Part shown: piece after piece, positions 24,865 through 33,741 of the stretch | How positions within the stretch are numbered: the stretch's first letter is position 1 | How the letters are laid out: every line of letters starts with the position of its first letter | Source of the DNA: Kribbella pratensis | Lineage (GTDB): Bacteria; Actinomycetota; Actinomycetes; Propionibacteriales; Kribbellaceae | NCBI RefSeq assembly: GCF_004365355.1 | Contig: NZ_SODP01000002.1 | Coordinates: 1,669,749 to 1,733,748 of the forward strand | DNA length: 64,000 bases | Reading direction: 5' to 3' | The notes under the pieces: generated by a model | The model's database searches: none | Told to the model about the DNA's origin: nothing | The model's input: only the letters and a program-made list of their open reading frames with translations | Made by a program: the position numbers and the translations under genes

Positions 24865-25500
24865 GTGGCTGCTCCCCCTGGTGCTGGAGGCGTCGGCCGC
24901 ACCAACGCGGTACTGGCGAAGCTGTCGGTCGTCGGAGACCTGCTCATGCTGCAGCTGGTGTTCCTCGTGCTCAGCCTGGGCATCCTCACGCTCTTCCCGG
25001 CTGCGTTCGCGCTGCAGCGGGTGCTGGCGGACGCGATCAGCCAGGACAAGCCGAAGCTGCTGCGGCGGTACTTCGGGGAGTTCCGCTGGGCGATGAAGCG
25101 CTTCTGGCTGTCCGGCTTCGGTCTGTACGCCGGTGCGGTGCTGCTGGCGTTCGGCCTCTCGTTCTGGGCGTTCGCTTCGGGACCGGCGCGGGTGTTCGCG
25201 CTGGTGGTGCTGATTCCGCTCACCGGGATGATCCTCGGGCTCTACCTGAGCGGACTGGCTGTCCTGCCTCAGGCGGGCGATGACGCGACCATGAAGACGG
25301 TGTTCAGGTCCGCGAACCTGTTCCTGCTGCGAAGGCCGCTGCCGGTGGCCGGCGGGGTCGTCGTACTGCTCACCTGGTTCGCTCTGGCGTCACAGGTGCC
25401 CACACTGCTCGTGGTCGGGTCCGGACTGGTCCCGGCGCTCACGGCGTACGCACTGTCTCGGCAGCGTCGCGAAAAAACTTCTGAAGACGTGTCAATCTGA
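24865..25500 (+). CDS. YesL-like (DUF624) membrane protein
   Basis: A 211-residue protein with about five membrane helices, opening after a short cytoplasmic head with LMLQLVFLVLSLGILTLFPAAFAL. This F-P-A segment and the later KRFWLSGFGLYAGAVLL are typical of DUF624/YesL proteins, which accompany oligosaccharide ABC importers in Gram-positive bacteria. GTG at 24865 is supported by GAGGAGG about 7 nt upstream. Its divergence from a sugar-type regulator fits that role; the mechanism is unknown. Confidence 0.87.
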   Translation: MAAPPGAGGVGRTNAVLAKLSVVGDLLMLQLVFLVLSLGILTLFPAAFALQRVLADAISQDKPKLLRRYFGEFRWAMKRFWLSGFGLYAGAVLLAFGLSFWAFASGPARVFALVVLIPLTGMILGLYLSGLAVLPQAGDDATMKTVFRSANLFLLRRPLPVAGGVVVLLTWFALASQVPTLLVVGSGLVPALTAYALSRQRREKTSEDVSI

Positions 25501-25507
25501 GGTCTGC

Positions 25508-25548
25508 CAGTTCGACGTATGGGTGTAAGGCCCAAAAACGACGAACTG
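25508..25548 (+). promoter_or_regulatory. Leader hairpin or operator before the DHA2 exporter
   Basis: Arms cagttcgacgt and acgacgaactg (10 of 11 paired) enclose 19 nt and end 2 nt before the AAGGAG ribosome site of the exporter gene. It could be a repressor operator or an RNA structure affecting translation. Confidence 0.45.
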
Positions 25549-25563
25549 CAAGGAGACCTCGAG

Positions 25564-27042
25564 ATGCACGCGACGACCGACACCCTGGCGACTACGCCGG
25601 CCACGCAGGGCGGCCGCTCGCGCTGGCTGGCTCTGTACACCCTCTGCGCGGGCATGTTGATGATCGTGCTCGACGTAACCGTGGTGAACGTGGCCCTGCC
25701 GGCCATCCAGGACGACCTCGGCTTCACCAGCTCCTCGCTGGCGTGGGTAGTGAACGCCTACCTGATCGCCTTCGGCGGCCTGCTCCTGCTGGCCGGCCGG
25801 CTGGGCGACCTCCTCGGTCGGCGGAACATCTTCACCGCCGGACTGGTCGTCTTCACCGCCGCCTCCGTGCTGTGCGGGCTGGCGCAGACGCAGGAGATGC
25901 TCGTCATCGCCCGGTTCATCCAGGGCGTCGGCGGTGCGCTGACCTCCGCAGTGATCCTCGGCATGATCGTGACGCTGTTCCCCGAGCCGCGGGAGCAGGC
26001 CAAGGCGATCGGCGTGTACGCGTTCGTCGCGTCCGCCGGTGGGTCGATCGGTCTGCTGGCCGGTGGCGTCCTGACGCAGGCGATCAGCTGGCACTGGATC
26101 TTCTTCGTGAACCTCCCGCTCGGCGTACTGACCGCAGTACTCGCGGTGAAGCTGATCGAGAAGGACAAGGGCCTGGGGATCGGCAAGGGCACCGACGTAC
26201 CCGGTGCGGTGCTGATCACCGCGGCGCTGATGGTGGGCGTCTTCACCATCGTCAAGCCGGCTGCTGAGCTCGGCTGGACCGCTCCGCGGACGCTGGCGCT
26301 GGCTGCGGCGACCTTAGTACTGCTGGCCGGCTTCATCACCCGTGAGGCGACCGCGGCCAACCCGCTGGTGCCGCTGCGGATCTTCCGCTCCAGGACGCTG
26401 ACCGGCGCGAACCTGATCCAGGCGCTGTCCGCCTCCGGGATGTTCGGCATCTTCTTCCTGGGCTCGCTGTACCTGCAGCGGGTGCTCGGGTACGACGCAC
26501 TCCAGATCGGACTGGCCTTCCTGCCGACCACCGTGGTGATGGGGCTGCTGTCGGTGAAGTACTCCGAGAAGCTGGTCATGCGCTTCGGCCCGCGCCGCCC
26601 GCTGATCGCCGGACTGTCCCTGATCGTCGTCGGACTGGCGCTCTTCACCCAGGCTCCGGTCGGTGGCAACTACTTCGTCCACGTACTGCCGGTGCTGGTA
26701 CTGCTGGGCCTGGGCGGCGGCGTCTGCTTCCCGGCGCTGATGGGTCTGTCGATGTCAGATGTGAAGCCCGAGGACGCCGGTCTGGCGTCAGGCCTGATCG
26801 GCACCATGGGCGAGGTAGGCGCCGCCCTGGGCCTGGCCATCCTCGCCACCCTCTCCGCCACCCGCACCGCCGGCAGCACCAAGCCGGCCCTCCAGGCCCT
26901 GACCGACGGCTACCACCTCTCCTTCGCCGTAGCCGCCGCCATCGTCGCCGCCTCAGTAGCCATCGCACTCACCGTAATGCGCCAGCCGAAGCCGGCGTCC
27001 GAGGTTGAGGACGAGGAAGAGCTACTCCTCGAAGCAGCCTGA
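25564..27042 (+). CDS. DHA2-family MFS drug exporter (EmrB/QacA type)
   Basis: A 492-residue proton-driven exporter with 14 predicted helices. Motif D1-like LDVTVVNVALPAIQ is in helix 1 (about residues 35-48), motif A GRLGDLLGRRN follows helix 2, and motif C is represented by GGSIGLLAGGVL in helix 5. The acidic tail (VEDEEELLLE) is cytoplasmic. ATG at 25564 has a strong AAGGAGA. No linked TetR or MarR gene is adjacent, so any control may act through the leader hairpin. The substrate range is unknown. Confidence 0.94.
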   Translation: MHATTDTLATTPATQGGRSRWLALYTLCAGMLMIVLDVTVVNVALPAIQDDLGFTSSSLAWVVNAYLIAFGGLLLLAGRLGDLLGRRNIFTAGLVVFTAASVLCGLAQTQEMLVIARFIQGVGGALTSAVILGMIVTLFPEPREQAKAIGVYAFVASAGGSIGLLAGGVLTQAISWHWIFFVNLPLGVLTAVLAVKLIEKDKGLGIGKGTDVPGAVLITAALMVGVFTIVKPAAELGWTAPRTLALAAATLVLLAGFITREATAANPLVPLRIFRSRTLTGANLIQALSASGMFGIFFLGSLYLQRVLGYDALQIGLAFLPTTVVMGLLSVKYSEKLVMRFGPRRPLIAGLSLIVVGLALFTQAPVGGNYFVHVLPVLVLLGLGGGVCFPALMGLSMSDVKPEDAGLASGLIGTMGEVGAALGLAILATLSATRTAGSTKPALQALTDGYHLSFAVAAAIVAASVAIALTVMRQPKPASEVEDEEELLLEAA

Positions 27043-27522
27043 TCTGCGGAGAACCGAGGGGTCGTCGTCCAGTCCGGACGACGACCCCTTGTCCGTGTTC
27101 ACCCTGCGGCGATCCGCAATCAACCTGGCGACGGTCAAGGCTGCAACCGGCATCATCACGAACAGCCCGAACTTCCAATCGTCCAGGAACGCTGACACCG
27201 CCAAGAAGCCTGCGGCGCCCATGAACACAGCAGCCAGCAACCACGAGAGCACTTTGTGCCGATCCGCCCACGGGCCCGAACGTCCGTCGTACAGGGCTCG
27301 CGGTGCGACGATAACGAAGCTCAAGAGCACCAGCACCGAGGCCAGCGACGCAACGTCGTGCCAGCCGTTTGCCTCGGTCAGTCCATTCACGGTGAACAGC
27401 GCCCCCGCCAACGCGAAGAGCCGCATCGTCCGACCGGGACGTCGTTGGCTCCGGCGTTCGAACTTCTCGTGCCACCTTTTGACGGCGGCACCAGACCGCG
27501 CCAGGCTCGATCCGCCGATCAT
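27022..27522 (-). CDS. Small integral membrane protein, third gene of a membrane operon
   Basis: A 166-residue protein with a basic N-terminus (KRWHEKFERRSQRRPGR, about residues 15-31) and about four helices between residues 33 and 135. No family is recognised. The start ATG overlaps the stop of the preceding DUF3592-like gene (ATGA). Its last 7 codons overlap the end of the convergent exporter gene, and the C-terminal coding region contains the perfect hairpin at 27057-27089. Confidence 0.8.
   Translation of the reverse strand: MIGGSSLARSGAAVKRWHEKFERRSQRRPGRTMRLFALAGALFTVNGLTEANGWHDVASLASVLVLLSFVIVAPRALYDGRSGPWADRHKVLSWLLAAVFMGAAGFLAVSAFLDDWKFGLFVMMPVAALTVARLIADRRRVNTDKGSSSGLDDDPSVLRRSGCFEE
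27057..27089. terminator. Perfect hairpin terminating the exporter gene, inside convergent coding sequence
   Basis: 14-bp perfect arms (aggggtcgtcgtcc and ggacgacgacccct) with a 5-nt loop start 15 bp after the exporter stop. Because they lie within the 3' end of the convergent membrane gene, they also encode part of its C-terminus. Confidence 0.75.
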
Positions 27523-28088
27523 TGCGGCCCAGTCCTTTCGAGCCTGCCTTCGGAGTACCACTCCCACCAGGACAGGCCGCGTCGGCGGGCACCGATGGTA
27601 AGCAGCACCATTGCCAGCAGAAGAAACGTCGATCCGCCGACAAGCAGGCCCCAGCCGTTGCGTGGCGTGCGCCTGTCCATGGTCCAATCGCGAGCATCGA
27701 CGGCCGCCAGTGCGGTCGACGGATCGGACGGCAAGTAGACGATCTGGAGGGGCATCGCGTAGCGAGTGCCGGGCGCGGGTGTTTGCACTCCCTCCGGCAT
27801 CCCTTGCCGATCGTCCTCGCAGTACTGGAGAACGGTCCGGACCTGCCCCCGGCCAGGGGCGGCGAAGACGACCCGAACCTCACCGATGAGCGGACTGCCT
27901 TTCCCCGGGTAAACCACCACCTCGACCGAACTCGCCGCGCTCTCGGCACCGCCGGCGAGTAGCTCATGGCTCAGGCTCACCCGGCTGTCCAGCTCGAGCA
28001 ACGTCAGTCCGCCGAACAGCATCGCGACGAGCGCGGGCACAGCGATCCACGTCGGACCGCGGCCCGGCCAGTTGACGTTTCGGGTCAT
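27519..28088 (-). CDS. DUF3592-like membrane protein
   Basis: 189 residues with an N-terminal helix (about 14-32), an extracytoplasmic domain of about 110 residues containing VEVVVYPGKG and the strand IVYLPSDPSTALA, then a second helix (about 145-165) and a W-W-E-W cytoplasmic tail. A Y-L-P-x-x-P segment just before the second helix is the signature of DUF3592 proteins, whose role is unknown. Both gene ends overlap neighbours by 4 nt, so it is the middle of a tightly coupled three-gene operon. Confidence 0.8.
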   Translation of the reverse strand: MTRNVNWPGRGPTWIAVPALVAMLFGGLTLLELDSRVSLSHELLAGGAESAASSVEVVVYPGKGSPLIGEVRVVFAAPGRGQVRTVLQYCEDDRQGMPEGVQTPAPGTRYAMPLQIVYLPSDPSTALAAVDARDWTMDRRTPRNGWGLLVGGSTFLLLAMVLLTIGARRRGLSWWEWYSEGRLERTGPQ

Positions 28089-28474
28089 TCCGATCCGCGG
28101 GGACGTTCACGTCGGCGGACGACGCTGGAGAGTGGCGCTGCCAGGGCCACGGGGACCGCGATGAGGATGCTGGTGGTGCGGGTGAGACCGAGGATCTCGA
28201 CGAGCATGGCGAAGAGCCCGGCGGCCAGCACCAGAGACATGAAGACGACGCTCAGGATAGGACGCCTGTCCAGGGCAGCCATGCGGGCGGCATGCGCCTC
28301 AGGGGCGATGCCGAAGGGAAGGATCAGTACGACGAGGCTCGCTGCCCAGAGGACGTTCTCGAGGGTGGGGTTCACGGCTGCCTTCACGACGAAGGCCAGT
28401 GGGACCACTACCTGGATCGCGCGGTGCAGGCGTGGCGGGTTGTAGCTCTCGACGTACTGCTTGAACTGCCCCAT
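28085..28474 (-). CDS. Small membrane protein, first gene of a membrane operon
   Basis: A 129-residue protein with four predicted helices after a cytoplasmic head (GQFKQYVESYNPPRLHRAIQ). The tail is Arg-rich. No family is recognised. ATG at 28474 is preferred over an upstream ATG at 28513, which would leave almost no room for a promoter before the divergent tex gene. The stop overlaps the next start (ATGA). The three-gene set probably forms a membrane complex of unknown function. Confidence 0.75.
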   Translation of the reverse strand: MGQFKQYVESYNPPRLHRAIQVVVPLAFVVKAAVNPTLENVLWAASLVVLILPFGIAPEAHAARMAALDRRPILSVVFMSLVLAAGLFAMLVEILGLTRTTSILIAVPVALAAPLSSVVRRRERPRGSE

Positions 28475-28620
28475 GCGGTTCCTCCCCGGTTGATGATCGC
28501 ATGGGTTGTCCACAGGTGGGGGTGGGACGGGTTTCGGGGTGGGGGGTGGGATGGGGAAGGATATGGAGCCCGGCCGGGGCAGAATGTTCGGCGGGTTTGT
28601 CGGTAGAGGGGAATCGGACA

Positions 28621-31083
28621 GTGGTGGTGCAGTCGATCGAGCGGCGGATCGCGGATGAGCTCGAGGTGGGTGAGAACCAGGTGCGGGCGGCGGTGGCGTT
28701 GCTCGACGAGGGGTCGACCGTGCCGTTCATCGCGCGGTACCGCAAAGAGGTCACCGGAGAGCTCGACGACGCGCAGTTGCGCACGCTCGAGGAGCGCCTG
28801 CGGTATCTGCGTGAGCTCGAGGAGCGCCGGCAGACCGTGCTCGACTCGATCGAGAGCCAGGGCAAGCTCGACGACGCGCTGAAGGAGCAGATCCTCGCCG
28901 CGGACACCAAGTCGCGGCTCGAGGACATCTACCTGCCGTTCAAGCCGAAGCGCCGGACCAAGGCGATGATCGCCCGGGAGAACGGCCTCGAGCCGCTCGC
29001 TGACGGCCTGATGGCCGACCCGGACGTCGAGCCGTTCGCCGCGGCCGCGGTGTTCGTGAACGCCGAGGTCCCCGACCCGCAGGCAGCGCTCGACGGCGCC
29101 CGCGCGATCCTGGTCGAGCGGTTCGCCGAGGACGCCGACCTGATCGGTGAGCTGCGCGAGCGCCTGTGGGAGCAGGGCCGGCTGGCGTCCGCCGTGCGGG
29201 AAGGCAAGGAGACCGACGGCGCGAAGTTCTCGGACTACTTCGACTTCGACGAGCCGTTCACGAAGATGCCGTCGCACCGGATCCTCGCCCTGTTCCGCGG
29301 CGAGAAGGAGGACGTGCTGACGATCACGGTCGAGCCGCTGCCGGCGGGCGTCGAGGTCGACGGACCGACGGAGTACGAGACGACCATCGCCCGCAAGGTC
29401 GGCATCGAGAACCAGGGCCGCCCGGCCGACAAGTGGCTCGTCGAGACGGTCCGCTGGGCCTGGCGGACGAAGATCCTCGTGCACCTCGGCATCGATCTGC
29501 GGATGCGGTTGCGCCAGATCGCCGAGGACGAGGCGATCCGGGTATTCGCGGCCAACCTGCGTGACCTGCTGCTGGCCGCCCCGGCCGGCACCCGCGCGAC
29601 GATGGGCCTCGACCCGGGCTTCCGCACCGGCGTGAAGGTCGCGGTCGTCGACGCCACCGGCAAGGTCGTCAACACCGGCGTCATCTACCCGCACGTCCCG
29701 CAGAACCAGTGGGACAAGTCGATCGCCACCCTGGCCGCGCTCGCCGCCGCGCACAACGTCGAGTTGATTGCCATCGGCAACGGTACGGCGTCGCGCGAGA
29801 CGGACAAGCTGGCCGGTGAACTGATCGCCAAGCACCCCGAGCTGAAGCTCACCAAGGCGGTCGTGTCGGAGGCAGGCGCGTCGGTCTACTCGGCGTCCGC
29901 ATTCGCCTCGCAGGAGCTGCCCGGCATGGACGTGTCGCTGCGCGGCGCGGTCTCGATCGCGCGCCGTCTGCAGGACCCGCTGGCCGAGCTGGTGAAGATC
30001 GATCCCAAGTCGATCGGCGTCGGGCAGTACCAGCACGACCTCCCGGAGAACTCGCTGTCCCGATCGCTCGACGCGGTCGTCGAGGACTGTGTGAACGCGG
30101 TCGGCGTCGACCTCAACACCGCGTCCGCGCCGCTGCTCACCCGCGTCTCCGGCATCACGCCGGGGCTGGCCGACAACATCGTCCAGCACCGCGACGTCAA
30201 CGGCCCGTTCAAGTCGCGTACGGCGCTGCGCGAGGTCGCACGCCTCGGCCCGAAGGCGTTCGAGCAGGCGGCCGGGTTCCTCCGGATCCCCGACGGTGAC
30301 GACCCGCTCGACACGTCGAGCGTGCACCCGGAGGCCTACCCCGTCGTACGCCGGATCCTCGACGCGACCGGGTCCGACGTGAAGTCGCTGATCGGCTCGC
30401 CTGAGCTGAAGCGGCTGAAGGCAGCGGACTTCGTCGACGACATGTTCGGCCTGCCGACCGTCAGGGACATCCTGGCCGAACTGGAGAAGCCGGGTCGCGA
30501 CCCACGGCCGGCATTCAAGACCGCGGTGTTCGCCGAAGGTGTGGACAAGATCGCGGACCTGAAGCCGGGGATGCGGCTGGAGGGCCAGGTCACCAACGTG
30601 GCCGCGTTCGGCGCGTTCATCGACATCGGCGTGCACCAGGACGGGTTGGCCCACGTGTCCGCGCTGTCGAAGAACTTCGTCAAGGACCCGCGCGAGGTCG
30701 TGAAGCCGGGCGACATCGTCAAGGTCAAGGTGCTCGAGGTCGATATCCCGCGGCAGCGGATCTCACTCACGCTGCGCCTGGACGACGAACCGGGCGCCGG
30801 CGGCGGACGTCCCGGCGATCGCGGCGCCCGGTCCGGCGGAAACCAGGGCGGCCAAGGCGGCCGCGGTCAAGGCCGCCAGGGCGGTCAAGGACGAGGCGGC
30901 TCCGGTGAGCAGGGTCGCGGGCCAGGCGGATCAGGCGGCCGTGGTGGCCAGGGCGGGCGCGGCGGGAACCGCGGGCCCGGTGGTCAGGGCGGCCAGGGTC
31001 GTGGTGGCAAGCAGGCTGAGACCCCGATGGACGAGACGTCACTCGCGGAAGCGTTCCGGAACGCGGGATTCACGGTCCGCTGA
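28621..31083 (+). CDS. tex: Tex-family RNA-binding transcription accessory protein
   Basis: About 820 residues. In order: the Tex N-terminal helical domain with VPFIARYRKEVTGELDDAQL (about 32-51), a YqgF/RNase H-like domain (DPGFRTGVKVAVVD, about 345), tandem helix-hairpin-helix motifs (about 500-570), and an S1 domain (RLEGQVTNVAAFGAFIDIGV, about 650-720) that binds RNA. The last ~100 residues begin with a Gly/Gln/Arg-rich, RGG-like tail and close with a short helix. Three GTG codons in a row occur at the start; the first (28621) is used. Tex is implicated in transcription and rRNA quality control. A perfect hairpin follows. Confidence 0.95.
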   Translation: MVVQSIERRIADELEVGENQVRAAVALLDEGSTVPFIARYRKEVTGELDDAQLRTLEERLRYLRELEERRQTVLDSIESQGKLDDALKEQILAADTKSRLEDIYLPFKPKRRTKAMIARENGLEPLADGLMADPDVEPFAAAAVFVNAEVPDPQAALDGARAILVERFAEDADLIGELRERLWEQGRLASAVREGKETDGAKFSDYFDFDEPFTKMPSHRILALFRGEKEDVLTITVEPLPAGVEVDGPTEYETTIARKVGIENQGRPADKWLVETVRWAWRTKILVHLGIDLRMRLRQIAEDEAIRVFAANLRDLLLAAPAGTRATMGLDPGFRTGVKVAVVDATGKVVNTGVIYPHVPQNQWDKSIATLAALAAAHNVELIAIGNGTASRETDKLAGELIAKHPELKLTKAVVSEAGASVYSASAFASQELPGMDVSLRGAVSIARRLQDPLAELVKIDPKSIGVGQYQHDLPENSLSRSLDAVVEDCVNAVGVDLNTASAPLLTRVSGITPGLADNIVQHRDVNGPFKSRTALREVARLGPKAFEQAAGFLRIPDGDDPLDTSSVHPEAYPVVRRILDATGSDVKSLIGSPELKRLKAADFVDDMFGLPTVRDILAELEKPGRDPRPAFKTAVFAEGVDKIADLKPGMRLEGQVTNVAAFGAFIDIGVHQDGLAHVSALSKNFVKDPREVVKPGDIVKVKVLEVDIPRQRISLTLRLDDEPGAGGGRPGDRGARSGGNQGGQGGRGQGRQGGQGRGGSGEQGRGPGGSGGRGGQGGRGGNRGPGGQGGQGRGGKQAETPMDETSLAEAFRNAGFTVR

Positions 31084-31106
31084 CGTGCCGGGTCGGGCGG
31101 ACGGCT

Positions 31107-31138
31107 CGGCACCTCGAGGGGTATCCGTCGAGGTGCCG
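31107..31138 (+). terminator. Terminator of tex
   Basis: An 11-bp perfect stem (cggcacctcga and tcgaggtgccg) with a 10-nt loop begins 24 bp after the tex stop. Confidence 0.8.
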
Positions 31139-31207
31139 ACGGGAAGGCATGTCGAGCGATGACGGTTGGTTCCGACGTACCAGGTGAATCCAGCCAGGAG
31201 GAGTCTG

Positions 31208-31762
31208 ATGCGAGACCTGATCGTCACCCAGAACATCACCGTCGACGGTGTCATCGAGGCGGGTGACTGGTTCGGACCGGCCGACGGCGGCCCGGAGGTG
31301 CTCGAAGCGCTGCGCGAGCAGATGGCACGCGCCGACGCGTTCCTCACCGGTCGCGTGACGTTCGAGCAGCTGCGCGGCTTCTGGCCCAAACAGACCGACG
31401 ATCCGACCGGCATCTCGGCGTACCTGAACCAGGTGCAGAAGTACGTCATGAGCTCGACGCTGCAGAATCCCGGGTGGGAGCCGACCACCATCCTCCGCGA
31501 TCTGGACGAGGTGCGCCGACTGAAGGACGCTGCCGGCGGAGACATCGTCTGCACCGGCAGCATCGACGTCACCCATCAACTAATCGCAGCTGACCTGGTC
31601 GACGAGTACCGCCTGTTCGTCTATCCGTCAGTGGTCGCCACCGGCCGCCGTCTCTTCCCCGACGGCTCATCACAGAAGCTGACGTTGACCGGCAGTACGT
31701 CGTTCCCCAGCGGCGTCGCTCTCCTGACGTATCGCACTACGGCTCACGACGCGACCTCGTAG
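31208..31762 (+). CDS. RibD-C/dihydrofolate-reductase-like protein
   Basis: 184 residues of the dihydrofolate reductase-like fold common in actinobacteria: MRDLIVTQNITVDGVIEAG at the N-terminus, LTGRVTFEQLRGFWP (about 47-61), KYVMSSTL, and DIVCTGSIDVTHQLIAADLVDEYRL, which is the cofactor-site motif followed by the L-V-D-E helix. The substrate is unknown. GGAGGAG 5 nt upstream of ATG 31208 fixes the start. It overlaps the convergent heavy-metal-domain gene by 19 nt. Confidence 0.9.
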   Translation: MRDLIVTQNITVDGVIEAGDWFGPADGGPEVLEALREQMARADAFLTGRVTFEQLRGFWPKQTDDPTGISAYLNQVQKYVMSSTLQNPGWEPTTILRDLDEVRRLKDAAGGDIVCTGSIDVTHQLIAADLVDEYRLFVYPSVVATGRRLFPDGSSQKLTLTGSTSFPSGVALLTYRTTAHDATS

Positions 31763-31944
31763 CCGGCCGCTTCAACCGCGGTCCGGATCGCGGCCGGTTC
31801 GATGGGGCGATCGGTGGTCAGGTCAACCATTCCGGTCGCCAGATCGATCGTGACCGCGTCGACGCCGGGCAGTGCTTCGAGTTCCTCGGTGACGAAACCG
31901 ACGCAGTGCGCGCAGGTCATCCCGAGCACGTGGAACGTCGTCAT
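31744..31944 (-). CDS. Heavy-metal-associated (HMA) domain protein, CopZ-like
   Basis: A 66-residue ferredoxin-like metallochaperone with GMTCAHC at residues 8-14, the Cys pair that binds Cu(I), and the usual beta-alpha-beta repeat ending AVEAAGYEV. It should deliver copper to a partner ATPase or regulator, but no copper ATPase is nearby. It is coupled to an NTF2-like gene by a 4-nt overlap, and the two-gene operon is divergent from a TetR regulator. Confidence 0.92.
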   Translation of the reverse strand: MTTFHVLGMTCAHCVGFVTEELEALPGVDAVTIDLATGMVDLTTDRPIEPAAIRTAVEAAGYEVAS

Positions 31945-32321
31945 GATGCGCTGAGGTTGCGGGTTGCTTGGGTCGTACGTCGCATCCGGCCGTCCTGCGC
32001 GAGTTCGCCGAACAGGTAGACCTCGGTGGAGATCGTCCGTCCGCGGCGCATCTCGGCGTGGATCGTGAACCGCGCGGCCAGACGGTCCTCCGTGCGGATC
32101 GCTTCGTGGACGTCGTACGAGCAGGAGACCAGGTTCTTCCGGATCGGGCGGAGGTGGTCGATCAGGCGTTGCCGGTCGAGCGTGATGCCGTCGGCGATCT
32201 GTTCGATGTCGGGTGTGTAGTACCGGTCCACAACCTCAGCGGCGTCGCCGCCCGCGACGACCTCCCGGGTGAACGAGCCGAAGAAGTCCGCGACGAACTC
32301 CCGTGCGCTTAACTCTGACAT
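31941..32321 (-). CDS. NTF2/SnoaL-like fold protein
   Basis: 126 residues with the cone-shaped NTF2 pattern: helix 1 (REFVADFFGSFTREV), a conserved D-R-Y-Y-T-P-D segment (about 33-39), and alternating strands (RLAARFTIHAEMRRG). Such proteins serve as small isomerases, dehydratases or binding domains. The pairing with a heavy-metal chaperone and a divergent TetR gene is unusual. Its promoter region is the 37-bp gap before tetR. Confidence 0.85.
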   Translation of the reverse strand: MSELSAREFVADFFGSFTREVVAGGDAAEVVDRYYTPDIEQIADGITLDRQRLIDHLRPIRKNLVSCSYDVHEAIRTEDRLAARFTIHAEMRRGRTISTEVYLFGELAQDGRMRRTTQATRNLSAS

Positions 32322-32358
32322 GCTGTCAAAGATAAGCGCCTCGGTTAACCTTTACAAG

Positions 32359-32940
32359 GTGTCAGAGAACAAGCCGGTACGACGCCGCCGCGCCGACGCC
32401 GACCGCAGCAGGGCGGCGATCCTGGCGGCGGCCGTGGTCCTGCTCGACGAGCAGCCCGACGCGAGCCTGGAGCGCATCGCGGAAGCGGCGCACGTGACCA
32501 GGCAGACCGTGTACGCACACTTCACGTCCCGCGACGTACTGCTGAATGCCGTCCTGGATCAATTCACTCAGGAGACGCTGGAGGCGATCGACAACCTCGA
32601 ACTGGACGAAGGACCCGCGCTGGACAAGCTGTTGCGGCTGATCAACCTGAGCTGGCGGACCTTCGAGCAACACCCCTTGCTCCTGCACGTACCGCGAACC
32701 GCCGGCCCCGACGAGCGCCACGACCCGGTGACCGAGCGCTTCACCCGACTGATCCGCCGAGGTCAGAACACCGGCGAAATCACCCGCGAACTTCCGGTCG
32801 ACTGGCTGGTCACGTCCGTCGTCGCCCTGGGCCACGCCGCCGGCGAGTCGGTCGCCGCGGGCCGCCTCTCCACCCGAACCGCCAACAAGACCCTCAACAC
32901 CACGATCACCCGACTTCTCCGCCCAGACAGCCGCAGTTGA
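32359..32940 (+). CDS. TetR-family transcriptional regulator
   Basis: A 193-residue regulator. The HTH is at about 12-58 (ILAAAVVLLDEQPDASLERI, then VTRQTVYAHFTSRDVLL). The rest is the all-helical ligand domain. GTG at 32359 starts just after an AT-rich promoter segment with ggttaacc. It is divergent from the NTF2/HMA operon, which it probably represses together with itself. Its stop directly abuts the convergent GNAT stop. Confidence 0.9.
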   Translation: MSENKPVRRRRADADRSRAAILAAAVVLLDEQPDASLERIAEAAHVTRQTVYAHFTSRDVLLNAVLDQFTQETLEAIDNLELDEGPALDKLLRLINLSWRTFEQHPLLLHVPRTAGPDERHDPVTERFTRLIRRGQNTGEITRELPVDWLVTSVVALGHAAGESVAAGRLSTRTANKTLNTTITRLLRPDSRS

Positions 32941-33717
32941 TCACCGCAGGTCGGCCAAATGGCCGTCGGGGTCGCCTAGGTGTACGGCGGTGGCGCGGGG
33001 GGTGTAGCCGAGGCGGCGGTAGATGCGGTCTGCGCCGTCGTCGCCGGGGGTTAGCCAGGCCAGTGTTGCGCCGCCTAGGTTGAAGGCGCTCTGGGTTGCG
33101 TAGGCGGTGGCGATCGCGCCCAGGCCGCGCCGGCGGTGGCTGTGGATGGTCCCTACGCCGGCGACCTCCGAGACCTCGTCGGCGACTGCGGTCCACGCTG
33201 CGGTCGCGGCTGGTACGTCGTCCACGTAAACGATCACCGCACCGCCGTCCGCAGGGTCGGGCTTGTACGCGAAGTCGGCGCTGTCCATCTCGTACGCCTC
33301 CGCGGCGACCGCATTCGCCACGGCCTGCTCCTCCGGAGACGACACCACCTGCACCGTCGTACCTGCCGACAACGACGGAACGATCAGCTCAAGAGGCTCG
33401 ACCACGAGCAGCGGGAGGTGCGACACGATCGTCATCCCCTGCGCCGCGAGTGCCTCGGCCAAGCCGGGGTTCGCCTCGTCGACGAACTCCGCGTGCACCC
33501 ATCGTCCTTCGGCGGCGAACGCCTGGCGGATCGTGTCGATCGCCCACGGGATCTCGTCCGGATCGAACGGTTGCCCGGGCTCAGCCGCGAGTACGCCGGA
33601 CAGGTACCACGCATCGTCGTCGTGCAGCAGTCCGGCCAGCGGCCCGGCGATCACCTGCCGCTTCGAGCGCGCCGAACCGGTCAGCTGAGCCGCGGCGATC
33701 CGCGCACCGATGTCCAT
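32941..33717 (-). CDS. GNAT-family N-acetyltransferase
   Basis: A 258-residue protein with a GNAT fold in its C-terminal half: HSHRRRGLGAIATAYATQSA (about 193-212) is motif A binding acetyl-CoA, and IYRRLGYTPRATAVHLG (about 233-249) is motif B. The N-terminal half looks like a degenerate second GNAT-like domain (LVVEPLEL boundary near 105). The acceptor is unknown. It is convergent with tetR with no gap, and the next upstream gene on the same strand is an XRE regulator. Confidence 0.88.
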   Translation of the reverse strand: MDIGARIAAAQLTGSARSKRQVIAGPLAGLLHDDDAWYLSGVLAAEPGQPFDPDEIPWAIDTIRQAFAAEGRWVHAEFVDEANPGLAEALAAQGMTIVSHLPLLVVEPLELIVPSLSAGTTVQVVSSPEEQAVANAVAAEAYEMDSADFAYKPDPADGGAVIVYVDDVPAATAAWTAVADEVSEVAGVGTIHSHRRRGLGAIATAYATQSAFNLGGATLAWLTPGDDGADRIYRRLGYTPRATAVHLGDPDGHLADLR

Positions 33718-33741
33718 GCCCCGGACCTTACGGTGCGCCGA

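Noticed and set aside
28408..30654. Long minus-strand open frame opposite tex
   Set aside because: Tex motifs are all on the plus strand; the opposite frame gives a compositionally biased protein without domains.
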